Origin: Brachypterus glaber
Taxonomy: Eukaryota; Arthropoda; Insecta; Coleoptera; Kateretidae
Direction of reading: 5' to 3'
Assembly (NCBI GenBank): GCA_958510825.1
Contig: OY294049.1
Coordinates: 6,076,001-6,140,000, forward strand
Length of the DNA: 64,000 nucleotides
Of this stretch, positions 12,277 to 24,591 are shown piece after piece. The notes under the pieces are model-generated. The model was given only the letters and a program-made list of their open reading frames with translations. It ran no database searches and was not told the DNA's origin. Within the stretch, counting starts at the first letter, position 1. Each line of letters begins with the position of its first letter. Both the position numbers and the translations under genes were made by a program.

Positions 12277-12770
12277 ACGGGTGGAAACACCCGTTATTAA
12301 AATTGACTGAAAAACTTTTTTTTGCCATTTCGGCTTAAGAATGTCATGAAAATGTGAAAAAAATGGGTATTAAAAAAAATTCTGTCTATCGGTCTGTATG
12401 TAAACCTTATAACTTTTTAGAGGAATGTCCGATTTAAAAAATTCTTTCACCAAACGATTCAGGACCTTTTTTATTTGTATCAAATATGGTTAACATTAGC
12501 GTAGGGCAAGGGGGCAAAATGGACAAAAACTGTAATTTTAAGCGATATCTCACTTATTATTTAAAGTAGGACAACATTTTTTGCATAAATGAAAATAATG
12601 TTGAATTCCCTACAAAAAACATGTGTAATCAATTTTATCGTAGGATTCTAATAATAGTCCTAGGACTATTAGTTTCCGAGATATAGGCATTTTAATAAAT
12701 TTTGATATATTTTTACATTTTTAATTAGACGCAAATTTTGACACTAGTAAAATTTTAATCATAGGTAAGA
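12277..12770 (+). repeat. Dispersed repeat, second copy at 39165-39565
   Basis: The order of words ACGGGTGGAAACACCCG, CGGCTTAAGAATGTC, GAATGTCCGATTTAAAAAATT, AACGATTCAGGACC, ATATCTC...TAATAGTCC is repeated in reverse orientation inside intron 5 of the BTB gene. No ORF is present. Confidence 0.65.
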
Positions 12771-13433
12771 TTAATTTCAATTAATTTTTCTTTTAATAAA
12801 TTTCTGATAATGGTATTAATTCAGTATAATACAGCTCTCCTAAAAATCTAATGAAACAAAAACTCGAGCAAAAACTAAAAAAAAAATGGTTTTATTTTTT
12901 TATAACACAATTAAATCGAAAAAAGATCATTAGTTTAGTCTCGGGAGGGTTTACCCTTACAAGGGTATTTAAAAAATAATTTTATTGTGGTATTTTTCAC
13001 ACGATGAGGGGGCTTAAATATTTTTAAAAATCGTGTTTTTTTTAAATAGGTGGACAGATCAAATCCCTGAAATTATTTGTTTCCAAAACGTACAACAAAA
13101 ATACTTTCCTAGATTTATTTATTTTTATTTCTTTATTTACACTCATTTTTGGGACCTTTGAAAAAGTGCTTGTGTATAATAATTTAAAATTTAATTTGGT
13201 TCATTTATCTAATAACATAGGGAAAAGTAATTTTTTTGTTTTTATATTTGTGATACATAAGACACACCGGTTGCATATAGCAGCAGGTAAAATAAGAAGG
13301 CAGTGGGGGTGGGCAGGTGATATCGACCCGACGTCTGCAGAGCGCCGATTGCGTCACACAACGTCACCGTATTGTTTGCCACCGATGCGGACACTAAGTG
13401 CCCCACATATAGCCCCTAAATTACACACTTCAA
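12771..13433. other. No gene seen
   Basis: An open frame (13166-13510) is present but has no recognised domain and runs into the tandem repeat. A short GC-richer patch at 13300-13400 is of unknown origin. Confidence 0.35.
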
Positions 13434-14844
13434 CATTTTTAAGAAACAAAGATCAAACAAACTATAGCGAGCACCAGGCCTGTAACCAGAGGGGGGCTGA
13501 AGGTTGCTGAGCCCCCTGCAGTAAATAAATAAAATAAATAAATCCTTTATTTCATAAGAGTTAAAATTATAAATATGTATAACATAATAAACAATTATTT
13601 AAAAACAATTAAAAAAAGGATAAGTAAATTAATTAAAAATAAATAGGTACAATAAATAAAAGTTCAAAATACCAACATTAAATAAAAATTACAAAAAAAA
13701 AAACTTTTAGCAAAAAAAATTAACCGACTTCTTTGTCTTTAAAAAGTAAAAAATAAAAAATACTTAAGTCGGTGGCAATTTCACCATTCCCCAAATTAAT
13801 TACTAACAATTATTTTTTTATAATTTTATTATTGTTTGTGATGAAATTGGCACCGACTTAAGTATTTTTTATTTTTTACTTTTTAGAGACAAAGAAGTAG
13901 GTTCATTTTTAAGAAACAAAGATCAAACAAACTATAACGAGCACCAGGCCTGTAACCAGAGGGGGGCTGAAGGTTGCTGAGCCCCCTGCAGTAAATAAAT
14001 AAAATAAATAAATCCTTTATTTCATAAGAGTTAAAATTATAAATATGTATAACATAATAAACAATTATTTAAAAACAATTAAAAAAAGGATAAGTAAATT
14101 AATTAAAAATAAATAGGTACAATAAATAAAAGTTCAAAATACCAACATTAAATAAAAATTACAAAAAAAAAAACTTTTAGCAAAAAAAATTAACCGACTT
14201 CTTTGTCTTTAAAAAGTAAAAAATAAAAAATACTTAAGTCGGTGGCAATTTCACCATTCCCCAAATTAATTACTAACAATTATTTTTTTATAATTTTATT
14301 ATTGTTTGTGATGAAATTGGCACCGACTTAAGTATTTTTTATTTTTTACTTTTTAGAGACAAAGAAGTAGGTTCATTTTTAAGAAACAAAGATCAAACAA
14401 ACTATAACGAGCACCAGGCCTGTAACCAGAGGGGGGCTGAAGGTTGCTGAGCCCCCTGCAGTAAATAAATAAAATAAATAAATCCTTTATTTCATAAGAG
14501 TTAAAATTATAAATATGTACAACATAATAAACAATTATTTAAAAACAATTAAAAAAAGGATAAGTAAATTAATTAAAAATAAATAGGTACAATAAATAAA
14601 AGTTCAAAATACCAACATTAAATAAAAATTACAAAAAAAAACTTTTAGCAAAAAAAATTAACCGACTTCTTTGTCTTTAAAAAGTAAAAAATAAAAAAAA
14701 AACTTAAGTCGGTGGTAATTTCACCATTCCCCAAATTAATTACTAACAATTATTTTTTTATAATTTTATTATTGTTTGTTGTAAAATTGGCACCGACTTA
14801 AGTATCTTTTATTTTTTACTTTTTAGAGACAAAGAAGTCGGTTT
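13434..14844. repeat. Three tandem copies of a 470-bp unit
   Basis: The word AAGAAACAAAGATCAAACAA starts at 13441, 13911 and 14381, exactly 470 bp apart. Copies 1 and 2 are almost identical; copy 3 has a few changes near its end. Each unit carries a foldback of about 180 bp. Its ends are AACCGACTTCTTTGTC on the left and GACAAAGAAGTAGGTT on the right, enclosing ACTTAAGTCGGTG and CACCGACTTAAGT. The pattern indicates a recent tandem amplification around a palindromic MITE. Confidence 0.9.
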
Positions 14845-16280
14845 ATTTTTTTTGCGAAAAGTTTTTATTTCTTACTCTTTAGAGACACAGAACTTGTAGA
14901 TTTTTAACGTCATCTAAGCTAAATTATAGTTGTCCTTCCATCTAAATTACTAAAAAATAAAAGTAATATTTTCATTTCAGCGCCCAAGAGTCCAACCAAT
15001 GTTATTTTAAACAGAATACTAAAGAAAATCTTGTTAAACTTTAAGGGTTAAGTAATTAAACAACGCCTTTTGGTAAAATCACAAAATTTATCATTTTCTC
15101 TTGGTATTTTAATATTACAGGTCCAGAGAATCAAGTTTAGCGGCATTTAAAAGATTTTCAGTGTGCCTTAATATTTAAGTGACCCCTTAATCAAGTTATC
15201 CGGCTTATCCGAGTTATTCAACATTTCTTTAAAAATTTGGCTGGTAGTAGAAACAAATTAAGCCATTTTTAAGTGAAATTGCGTTAAAATTATTAGATTT
15301 ATCTTAATTATCCGGCTTACCCGGAATTATCCGAGCGTCAAATTAAAACGGGACCACCTCATGAATGCCCTCTTTAAATTGCAAAAAGTTTCATCAAATT
15401 CCGTTCATCCGTTCCAAAGTTATGCGGAAACAAACATAAAAAAAAACAAAGTCACACGTCGAATTGATAACCTCCTCCTTTTTGGAAGTCGGTTAATAAA
15501 TTACAAATCATCACAAATAATTATTATTAATTATAATTACACATAGAATAATATTCTAGCTCAACCAACATGGAAAAAACAAGTCTTTTATATGTCGCAA
15601 AATGTTTGTTGCTTTTAAATTTATAATTTATTAAGTTATGGCTGAGTACCTACTACTCAGTACTACTCAGTGGGTAGTAGCAGCTTTTTCATATATTGTA
15701 AGTCTATGTCTTCGAATGTTTCTGTGAAAATGTTGCTGAAAAGGAGACCGTTTTTAAATACAAACATTAAAATTTTATGAATGTATGTATACTCCTGTTA
15801 GTGATAACATTTTATGTGCCTTAAACAGACCTCGACAAGAATCTCTTGTCTTTAGTCCTAACATTGTTCAGAGGGTTAGTTTCTGAATTGTAAATAAATC
15901 CCCGACACCTGCACTCTGACCCAAAAAGGCTATGCCAAATTTCATAAGGACTGAAAATAAGCGTGGAAAACCACTTACCACGTTCACGTATCAGTTAAAT
16001 ACCGTATGGTATTTATATTATCGTATTTATAAATCATTTACTGAACCGTTTACATACATATGAGGAGATTTACAACTACAAAGATTTATAACTCCTGACT
16101 GAAGTCTAGAAGGCATTACCAACCACCCTGCACTAAGTTATATTTTGCGATGCCAAAAGTTAAGGAGGAAGAAGAATAGGAAGAAAAAAAACGTTTTTTA
16201 AGTATTTATTTCATAGATATATAAAAAAATGTTAAGTGCTTTTTTTAAATAATGGTAAGTGTTACTTAGGAAAATGTGTT
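14845..16280. other. No gene seen
   Basis: The stretch 15190-15345 repeats TTATCCGGCTTA-like words. A TACTACTCAG repeat lies at about 15648-15672. No exon-like sequence was recognised. Confidence 0.4.
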
Positions 16281-17140
16281 ATGTTGGCAATAGCGATAGT
16301 TATAAATCTTCATCGTTTATATTACCCTAAATCCGGATTTAAAACTCTACTCCAGCAAATCAAGTAGTAGATTTATAAATCCGGATTTTAACTACGGTAG
16401 TAAGATGCGTTTACACACTACTTAACTACCGTATTAATAAATACGATAGTTATAACTACGGTTGTTAACTGATATGTAAACGTAGTAACTTTTACGGCCG
16501 TTATTTCATCGATAGTAAACTCTTAGTCTCGAGACTAACACTTTTAATTTTGTTTATTACAGCCATTTCTTCATTGGATGGTAATATGTTTGGTAATGGC
16601 GATTTCTCCCGTTAGATTAGACAGGGACAAAAGTTCTACCCAAAAAGGATAGAAGACATACATACACTCCCACTTCCACCCAACCAAACAAATTCTGTAT
16701 TTGTCCTTTGTTGAACAAATACAATATTTACTTGGCCGGGCGAAAAGTGTAACTATATTATTTTTATTAAAGAAATTACTGGCGCCATCTAAATTTTAGT
16801 AGAATTATCTTATTCTACAGATTCACATTAGCTATGTTCGTTTTAGCCGCTCAGTGCTACACTTTCCGGCCAACCAAATAAATACTGTATTTGTTGTATG
16901 AAAAAGAAATACAGTATTTATTTGGTTGGCTGGAAAGTGTAGCACAAATGGGGTAGAGATGGGGTAGACGTCTTTTGTTTCATAATTCTAGTTGTAGAGA
17001 GCTCCATTAACCAACATTTGTGTTCGTTACTTAGCCAAAAGGTTTACCAACGACTAAAGATTCAAAGACTGTAATAGTAAAATAAAAAGTGTTTTGTAAC
17101 TAAGAGTTTACTATCGACAAAAATAATGGCTCTAAGTGTA
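16280..17140. mobile_element. Foldback host element with an inserted repeat
   Basis: TTATTTCATCGATAGTAAAC near 16500 is inverted near 17100 as GTTTACTATCGACAAAAATA. The part between them (16598-17008) is a separate repeat with another copy at 38470-38884. The left part also carries repeated ACTACGGTAGT / TACCGTA words. Confidence 0.55.
16598..17008 (+). repeat. Repeat of about 410 bp, inverse copy at 38470-38884
   Basis: Highly similar over its length to the reverse complement of 38470-38884. Both copies contain GGCGCCATCTAAATTTTAG and two inner palindromes made of CCAACCAAATAAATACTGTA and its complement. It is probably a MITE with short palindromic subterminal motifs. Confidence 0.8.
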
Positions 17141-18389
17141 GATAAGGGTATATATGATCGAAAATAGAGCCCTATTTAGTCTTACCTAATTCATCTATCT
17201 AATGGTTGCGCCAGCTTAGATTTTCATTTAAATATATACCCAAAATTCTTGTGCCTTTAGTTTATAAATTTATCAGACAGTTCCTTCTATTTTTTGGTAT
17301 TAACATTTAATAAAAAAAATAATCCCTTTAAATTTAAATTAAAGGAATTTTTTTCAAAGAAGAATAAGGTTCTTTTTCTACGACTGTCTTAGAATGTTGG
17401 TCAAATCGCACAGAAAACTCTTAGGGTATATAGCACATTCCGTAAGCAGATAAAACCTATTGCGGTATATGACACGTATTACGTTTTGTGGCAACTCCGT
17501 GATAGGTTTTATATACATAATGTACCATAATGTTTCATATTTTTAGCAAAATTAACGAAATACAAAATTACTATAAAATATTAAATAATTGGATAAAAAT
17601 TAAATTATTGGGTGTAAATTATTGTTGTTTATGATGTAATGTATAACAAAAATCAGTCGTAGAAAAAGTATAGTCTGCAACATGTGTAGAATAGCTATTC
17701 CTTACTCGTGGACATCCACTCGTTCGGAATATGCATCATTTTACACTTGTTACAGAATATGCTATAATATAATATACTCTCATACAACTTGATTTTTCTA
17801 AAAATTTGAAATCGATCGAATATTTCGTGCTTGAGACATCGTGTGCACAAAAAAACGTGACACACAGAATGACGGATCATTGGACAGACAGACGATATTA
17901 CCGATTTGTTTGAAAATTGTTTAGAATTCGATAAAAAACATTTCTATATAAAAATGTTTGATCTAAGGTAATTTTTGACGAATTCGGAAATTTGAAAACT
18001 ATCGTTTTATAATACTTAATTACTATTCAAGCTGTACCGGCTGTCACAGCATTGCTGTGTAATAAGCGAGATCACCAAAAATAAATAGTTTTAGTTCCTT
18101 TGTCCCAATAATGACAATTCTCATTCCAATTTTTACTATATTTGACGATAATCAATACGACAAAATGTTTGATTCCGGTTAATAATTTTCTAAATACTTA
18201 ATTCGTTTAAAGGTTATAAGTTTTTTATAAAAACAGAAAGGTAAGGATAGAGCCGTAAGATCTAAGTTTTCATCAAATAAAGATTTGGGAAATATTTTCG
18301 TAAACGAAAAATAAAACTAAAAAAATGTTTCGAGTATTTTATTTTCGTGAACTGGCGCCTTCGCCAAAATTTTAAATCTCGCCTTTACC
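17141..18389. other. No gene seen
   Basis: AT-rich, with one short palindrome near 17318-17352 (CTTTAAATTTAAATTAAAGG). No recognisable exon. Confidence 0.4.
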
Positions 18390-18568
18390 AAGTGCAAGTG
18401 TAAGTTCCAAAGGGTCTATGTACCAAAAATATCAATTCGATAAAACCTTTATAATATAATTGAGCATGAAACTAGGACATGTATAATAAAGGTCTATGGA
18501 GCCTTAATGTTTAACTCAAAATATCAAATGTTGAGACATAGACCCTTTAGAAATTACACTTTTCAAGT
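18390..18568. repeat. Foldback MITE of about 180 bp
   Basis: The left end AGTGTAAGTTCCAAAGGGTC-like arm pairs with the right-end GACCCTTTAGAAATTACACT arm, about 30 bp each with a few mismatches. Confidence 0.65.
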
Positions 18569-19029
18569 ATTGAATTTAGTACTTAAAAGTATACTTACAA
18601 CGTAAACCAAAGTAAAAAAGAGTACTTATACGTATAAGTTGTAATTATATTTATTGTCCCTGCACATACTGATTTTATTTAATGAGTTTAAAATACAAAT
18701 GTACATTTATAAAAATAATTTACTCACTATGTATAGTTGACCTACATGCAATAATAATAATAATGTTTTATTTTTATAAACTTTGGATTTAAATATAAAG
18801 CTCGTTTGATTCTGCCGACACACGTCGGCCCTTGTCGCTTAAAATTTACATTTATCTCACTAACACTAACATTGGTTTTTTTAGGTTATATAGGTGTGAA
18901 AAAAATTAGTTCGTCGGCATAACTCAAAATACGGAAAAAGTGACATTGGCCCTTTAAGAACATAGCCACAGATTTATACTCCCTCCCAGAATGATAAGGG
19001 CCCCAAAACAAGAAAATTTGCTGGACCTT

Positions 19030-19420
19030 TTCCAAGTGGACCTTAAATTAAAAAAAAAAATCGTTTTTTTTTTTATTTAAGATTATAAAACATAAACGTA
19101 AAAATTGTAAAGATTTTGACTGCAGTGCTAGAGCTTACTTGCATTTTTGGGAAACCATAAACACTATTTTAAAATTAAAACGGAGTCTGAAAGTAAATTT
19201 TTTCGCCTGCGGGGATAGAGCTTTCTTTCATTTAATAAAATTTAAAATTGTAACACCATCAACATCAAACTAAAAAAATGTTTCACCTGCGGTGCGGGGG
19301 TTTTCGTAAGTTCTTTAAATTTAAGATTGTAAAATTTAAGTTTTAGAATATTGAATTTAAAAAGAAAGCGTCAGAACATTTTTGTACTGTAAAAAAATAG
19401 ATCACTTCTATCCAGTGTGT
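19030..19420. repeat. Degenerate tandem units of about 130 bp
   Basis: Three decayed units each combine a TTTAAGATTGTAAAA-like word with a CCTGCGGGG...GAGCTTTC-like word. Divergence is high, so this is an old array. Confidence 0.4.
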
Positions 19421-20812
19421 TGAGTTATAAAATATGAACATCCTAGTGCGCTTTAAAAAAATATTGTTTTGTCTATGCAGCAGTTTATTTTAATCCAACT
19501 GACTTATTTTCCTATAAAAAACAACCAAGATTATTTAATTTCTTGTTTAAAGCCCGAGTTAATAAAATTTTCAACCTAAAAAAATATGAACAAATAAACT
19601 AATTTAGTATCTACTGGTTCTGTATACGCAGTGGTGAACTGTAACGTTGTGGCAAATGCCGCCTGGGCCCCGGGCCTAAACGAGCCCCTTAGGGCCTAGG
19701 ACTTTAAATAAATTAATTTATATTTAAAAAAATTAACCAATTTCTTTACTCCCCAACATTAAATGGCCGCCCTGAAAATAATCCGCCAGTCCGTGTAAAC
19801 TTATCATAAAATTCCACTTCCCTATTTTCAATCATTGTTATAATAAGAATATTTCTATTATAAAGCCAAAACAATTACGATGGTTAACAAAATCGACTTT
19901 TTCTTTGACCACCTTAAATCCTACCAATGCGTCCTTGATCCTACACATTTTTTTGGTTTGGCTTATCTTTCAATCTTATTTCGAATCTGCAAAAAAATAA
20001 TCGGTCCAAATGTATGTCCAACTGTATGAAAGTCTCCGACGAAAGGGAGAGGAATCATTCGCGCTCTCTTCTTTCCGTCAAGAACCTTATAAGGCGTGCG
20101 TGCCTACAACAAGCCTCCCACTTGCACACACACATTCCAAACATATTTCCCGTGCGTCAAACTATATTTTATATCGTATCTGTTAAAATGTTAATAATGT
20201 TAAAATAAACGATAATTAATTATAATTCAAATCAAGACAAAATTTTACTTTTGATGTCAGAGAAAGTCGGAGAAGCTTTTTTTAATAAGATTAATTTGAA
20301 AATAACAAAAAAACAATATAGATATCTCAAAAATGTCTCTTTTTTTAGACAGATTCGAATTCAGACGTGAAATTAGCCCAAATAGTATATTTGGTAAAAA
20401 ACATGTAAACTAGTGTTATTTGCCATAACAATGGCCTACTATTATTCATAAAATTCCTGGTAATAACAATGAACTAAAACGTTTTAGTTAAGCAGGATAT
20501 GTTTAAAAAATAATCTTTTTTAAATAATTCCCGAGATATAAGAATTTGGTAAAAAATAGGTTGGCATAGTTTATTTATGTCCCAATTTAACGTTTTTTAT
20601 TTAAACTGTTCTAACTACTGGGCACATAAGTAAGCCCAGAATGTAATTTTAAAACCAAAATAATAAATTAAAAAATAGCTTTTCATAAATTTTTTGGAAA
20701 ATACCTTTTTGATTATTTTTGAAGTCATTCATTAAAAAAAGCTTTTTAAATTTTTCAAATTACTACAATGATTACCAAGCAGTAAAAATATATAATGCGA
20801 AGCATTATACAG
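19421..20812. other. No gene seen
   Basis: A GC-richer patch at 19640-19700 and another at 20025-20130 have no identified role. The 64-aa frame at 20014-20208 shows no domain. Confidence 0.35.
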
Positions 20813-21700
20813 GGTTATTCACAAACAGGTTCGAGAAATTTAAGAGGTGATTCTACGTTCAAAAATATGAAAAAAAAGTTCCTATAAAGGTTGGTCCGGA
20901 AATAAGCCCTAAGGAAGCTACAGTCCTCCTAAGGGTTCATCTAAAAAGTAGTTTTTATTTAATATTTCTGGAACCCTATAAACCACAATAATTTTTTTGC
21001 ACGTGCCTTAGCATTGATAAATGCTATAGTTTCATGTAATTTTTATTTGGTAATTTTAACCAGGGACGTGCAAAATGGGGGGGGGCGATGTCACTTTTTT
21101 GTCCCAAACTTTTTTATCCGTAGATTTTTTGACATTTTCTCAATAAAATATTAATCTTAATTAAAAATACATAAAAAAGGTACTATTTGTGTAACACCGT
21201 TTTCGAGAAAATTGCAGTTAAATATGCAATTTCACGTTTTGAGCATCAAAAATAGGGACTAAAAAATGCACCAATAAAAGTTTTAATACTACAGGGTGAT
21301 TCTACACTAAAAACTGTGAAAAAAAGCTTGTATACATCTAGGTTCGAAAATAAGTTTTAAGAGTACTACAGCCTCTTAAAGAGTAACACTTTTTAAGGGA
21401 CCGTAGCTCCCTTAAAAGCGATGTGGTGTGGTGTGGTGGATATGTGTGTATGGGAAGTTTGTTTTGTAGTTTTTAATGCAGAATTTTTTTGCAGTATTGC
21501 GATCTTTATTGGTGCATTTTTTAGTTCCTATTTTTGATGCTCAGAACGTGAAATTGCCTCTTTAATTGCAATTTTCTCGAAAACAGCTTACTACAGTGTT
21601 TCATAAAAAGTACCTTCTTTCTTTATTTTTAACTCAAGATTAATATTTTATTGAAAAAATGTCAACAAATCTACGGATAAAAAAGTTTGGGGCAAAAAAC
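20813..21700. mobile_element. Two GGTGATTC-family MITEs, the second a foldback
   Basis: Bases 20813-21010 match the reverse of 11405-11605 (GGTGATTCTACGTTC, AAAGGTTGGTCCGGAAATAA). Bases 21085-21700 are a foldback whose arms share GCACCAATAAA, GAGAAAATTGCA and CTACGGATAAAAAAGTTTG-type words with their complements. Both are non-coding. Confidence 0.65.
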
Positions 21701-21764
21701 TGACGTCAATATTAAATGTAAACTACTTTTTAGATATACCCTTACCCCTCCTAAGGGGGCTGTC

Positions 21765-21870
21765 GGACCGACGGGCAGACGGTCGGAAGGACGGACGGGC
21801 AGACGGAAAGACGGACGGAGGGTGGACGGACGGAAAGACAGACGGACGGAAAGACAGACGGACGGAGGGA
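21765..21870. repeat. Impure GACG/GACA tetranucleotide array
   Basis: Runs of GACGGAC, GACAGACG and GGAAAGACAG units. Open frames on both strands here are artefacts of the short period. Confidence 0.85.
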
Positions 21871-22020
21871 AGTGTCCGAAGTAACCGTATAATATTCCTC
21901 TGCTGTTAAGCTGTGAGGAGTATAATAACAAACCATTTAATGACGTCTTAAAAAATGGCTCAATGAATGCTATATCCGGCCTCTCAACAACACTAATTTT
22001 ATCTAGATCATATTTACTCT

Positions 22021-22034
22021 TGATTCAGTATTAA
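22021..22034 (+). promoter_or_regulatory. Possible initiator just upstream of the LRR gene
   Basis: GATTCAGTATTAA contains a TCAGT initiator-like core. If used, the leader would be only about 9 nt before the first ATG, which would favour initiation at the second ATG. No convincing TATA box is seen. Confidence 0.2.
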
Positions 22035-23150
22035 ATGTGTCCTGCCGCACAAAGCTCAACAATGTTTCGGCTATTTATCCTCATTATCTTCGTGTATTTC
22101 ACAAATCTAACATACGCAAACCATTGTGAATATATCCAGAATATCACAGTTACAGTTTTCCAGGAAAACGGCGATCCGTACAACCAAACCATCAACGGGT
22201 GCATAGAAGATACGGTTTTTAGTGAGGAGAAAAACGTAGTTACCGGTTTAGCAGTGACAAGACAAAATATCACGTTGCTAAAAAAATATTCTGTAAGAAA
22301 CATGGCTTATATAAACAGTATATTATTTTCTAGCTGTCCGCTATTTGAAATCGAAGCTGGTGCTTTTAGCAATTTACCTCACTTGAAGAAAATATCCATA
22401 GGATTTAGTGATTTAAGGGAAATAAACAGCGACGTGTTCAACGTTATGGAGGAGTTAGAAGAATTTAGAATACACAACACGTATTTAGAAACCATAGACA
22501 AAGGCGCATTTGCGAATCTACCAGCTTTAAAAAACTTTATATGTGATGCTAACAAAATGGAATATATAGATGTGGAATGGTTTGAAAATACGGTGAATAT
22601 AGAAGTTTTGGATTTTCAATTCAATAAAATAAAAACAATACCGGAAAGACCTTTTGTTGGACTTCCGAAATTAAAAAAACTCAACTTTAATAATAATGAA
22701 ATTTCTAATATAGAACCAAACGCTTTCGAAGGAGTGGAGAGCTTGGAAAGTTTATTCCTAAATTATAACAGATTAAAAAGTTTGGATTCAAACGCTTTTA
22801 CGGAAGGTTTGAAGGTTACATATCTATATATAAACGCAAATTACTTCAATTATTTATCAGACTCTCTGTTGAAAATAATCCATGTCAAATATATCACGTT
22901 GGATAACAATCCCTGGAAATGTCCATGCCTGGAAAAAATTAATCATTGGTTGAATGAAACTAATGGCACAACCGTCAAATCAGATATTTGTATAGGAAGT
23001 AATATACCCTTGTGTTTGTATCCCAAAAATTTTACAAAAACTTGCCAGGAAAGTCTGGATAACGAAGTCACCAAGGAATATCTGGACACTCTAAGAAATG
23101 TTACCAAGTTTAAACCAGATTTAAATCCTTATTGTGTTAGGATAGATTAA
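22035..23150 (+). CDS. Secreted leucine-rich-repeat protein
   Basis: A single-exon frame of 371 aa. A second Met at residue 10 (22062) is directly followed by a hydrophobic stretch ending in TYA, a good signal peptide, so the real start may be 22062 (362 aa). Residues about 95-300 hold roughly eight LRRs of the LxxLxLxxNxI type (for example PKLKKLNFNNNEISNIEPNA). A cysteine-rich C-terminal cap follows (NNPWKCPCL..., about 301-347). At least six NxS/T glycosylation sites are present. No membrane segment or GPI signal is obvious at the C-terminus, so it is probably secreted. LRR proteins of this kind bind proteins or sugars, but the ligand cannot be told from sequence. It is flanked by MITEs on both sides. 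A polyadenylation-like ATTAAA lies near 23190. The LRR class is certain; the exact orthologue is unknown. Confidence 0.9.
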   Translation: MCPAAQSSTMFRLFILIIFVYFTNLTYANHCEYIQNITVTVFQENGDPYNQTINGCIEDTVFSEEKNVVTGLAVTRQNITLLKKYSVRNMAYINSILFSSCPLFEIEAGAFSNLPHLKKISIGFSDLREINSDVFNVMEELEEFRIHNTYLETIDKGAFANLPALKNFICDANKMEYIDVEWFENTVNIEVLDFQFNKIKTIPERPFVGLPKLKKLNFNNNEISNIEPNAFEGVESLESLFLNYNRLKSLDSNAFTEGLKVTYLYINANYFNYLSDSLLKIIHVKYITLDNNPWKCPCLEKINHWLNETNGTTVKSDICIGSNIPLCLYPKNFTKTCQESLDNEVTKEYLDTLRNVTKFKPDLNPYCVRID

Positions 23151-24353
23151 ATAATTGAGCTAAGTGAGATTGATGTCTGTATATATTTATTATTAAATTA
23201 TTTTTTTATTGTTTTGATCTGTTTTTTATTCTTTTGTTTGCACTGAATACATTTTTCCAGGGGAGTGCAAACAGTTTTATTCCGATTTACCACCCACACC
23301 CACCCAAAATTATATGTTTATTTTAATATATTATTTATATTTATTATTTTTTGTTTGTTCTTAACAAATTTCTAAAGTAAACCCTTCCTAAAGTTACCTA
23401 CAATTGCTATATTTATCTGTTTTTTTATATTTGCACTAAATTAATTAAAAATTAAAAAATTTAAACTGGATAAACCTGTTCACTGGTTTATCCAGATTTA
23501 CCAACCAAACCAAAATTCAAAATTAATTATTTTATATGAAATTTCTATGAAATTTATTCTAAAACTAATCATTCAAATATATTTGGACTGAAAGAATAGG
23601 TGCAATTAGTGAGGATTAGTCCTTCAAAATGAAAATTAGACCCTAAATGTTTGGAAAATAAAAATATATATAATATATCAATATATTATTATAATAATAA
23701 ACGTCATTTATTGTACTACTGACAGTCTTACAAATGGCCATCGACCGAAGTCCTTCAGCCTGTGTTTACATTTAATGTAAAATTAAGTATATAATGAATA
23801 TAAAATATAAAAAAGAAACAAGGTATATATGTGTAAAAAGAAAAAAAAAAAACTTAACAAGTTTAGGTTCCTATGGAATCAAATTTATTGTAAAAAGACA
23901 ACAACATTGGTAATTAACCAACCAAATGCTTAGGTAGACCCATGGGTGGACCCCAATATTTTCTCCAAGTTGGCCTATATTTGAAAAAAACATACTTACT
24001 TAAAAAATCAAAAAAAACTTTACATTCCTTGCTTTAAAAAGTTAAAAAAGCATTAGGTAAACATTAAATAATTTCGTATATTTTTTTCTGATTTCAATAA
24101 CTCCCCGTAAAATCTCCGTTGCTGGATTCAATGTAAAACTTTTTTTTATTTTTACAAACCGCACATATGTTATGCGTTAGTATTGCTTATAAAAATCAGC
24201 CATATCTTTAGTATTTATACAAAATTTTCATCAAAATATATCAAAAAAATGCGAAAACATCTTATTTTTTCGGATTTTAAATTAAATCCGATAAAAAAAA
24301 ACAAACGAATAAAGCAAAAAGTCCAAACCGCAGAGGAATTCAGGTGTACAAAT
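23151..24353. other. 3' flank of the LRR gene; no further gene
   Basis: Very AT-rich. Weak inverted words surround 23460-23500 (AAACTGGATAAACC). The 95-aa frame at 24183-24470 is low complexity and enters a short tandem repeat. Confidence 0.4.
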
Positions 24354-24468
24354 TGGAGGAAATCTTTGAGGGTTACGAGAAAATCTTTAAAGATTTCCAC
24401 CTTTTCGGAGGAAATCTTTGAAGGTTACGGGGAAATCTTTGAAGGTTACGAGGAAATCTTTAAAGACT
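24354..24468 (+). repeat. Short tandem repeat, unit about 24 bp
   Basis: About four units of GAGGAAATCTTTGAAGGTTA with minor changes. Confidence 0.7.
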
Positions 24469-24591
24469 AGGTTTACAAAATTTTGTCAGGGGTTTACCCC
24501 TCGTACTAAGAGCTTAGAGCCCTATTAATAGAGAACCAACCCACAACAACAAAAAATAATAGACCTTAATTATTTTTTTTTACTACTACTA

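Noticed and set aside
13166..13510. 114-aa frame on +
   Set aside because: No domain or splice context was found, and it ends inside the 470-bp tandem repeat.
13434..14844. CRISPR-like array
   Set aside because: The units are 470 bp with no spacer structure, and the sequence is eukaryotic.
24183..24470. 95-aa frame with EIFEGYG repeats
   Set aside because: The repeat residues come from a 24-bp tandem DNA repeat. The rest is low complexity.
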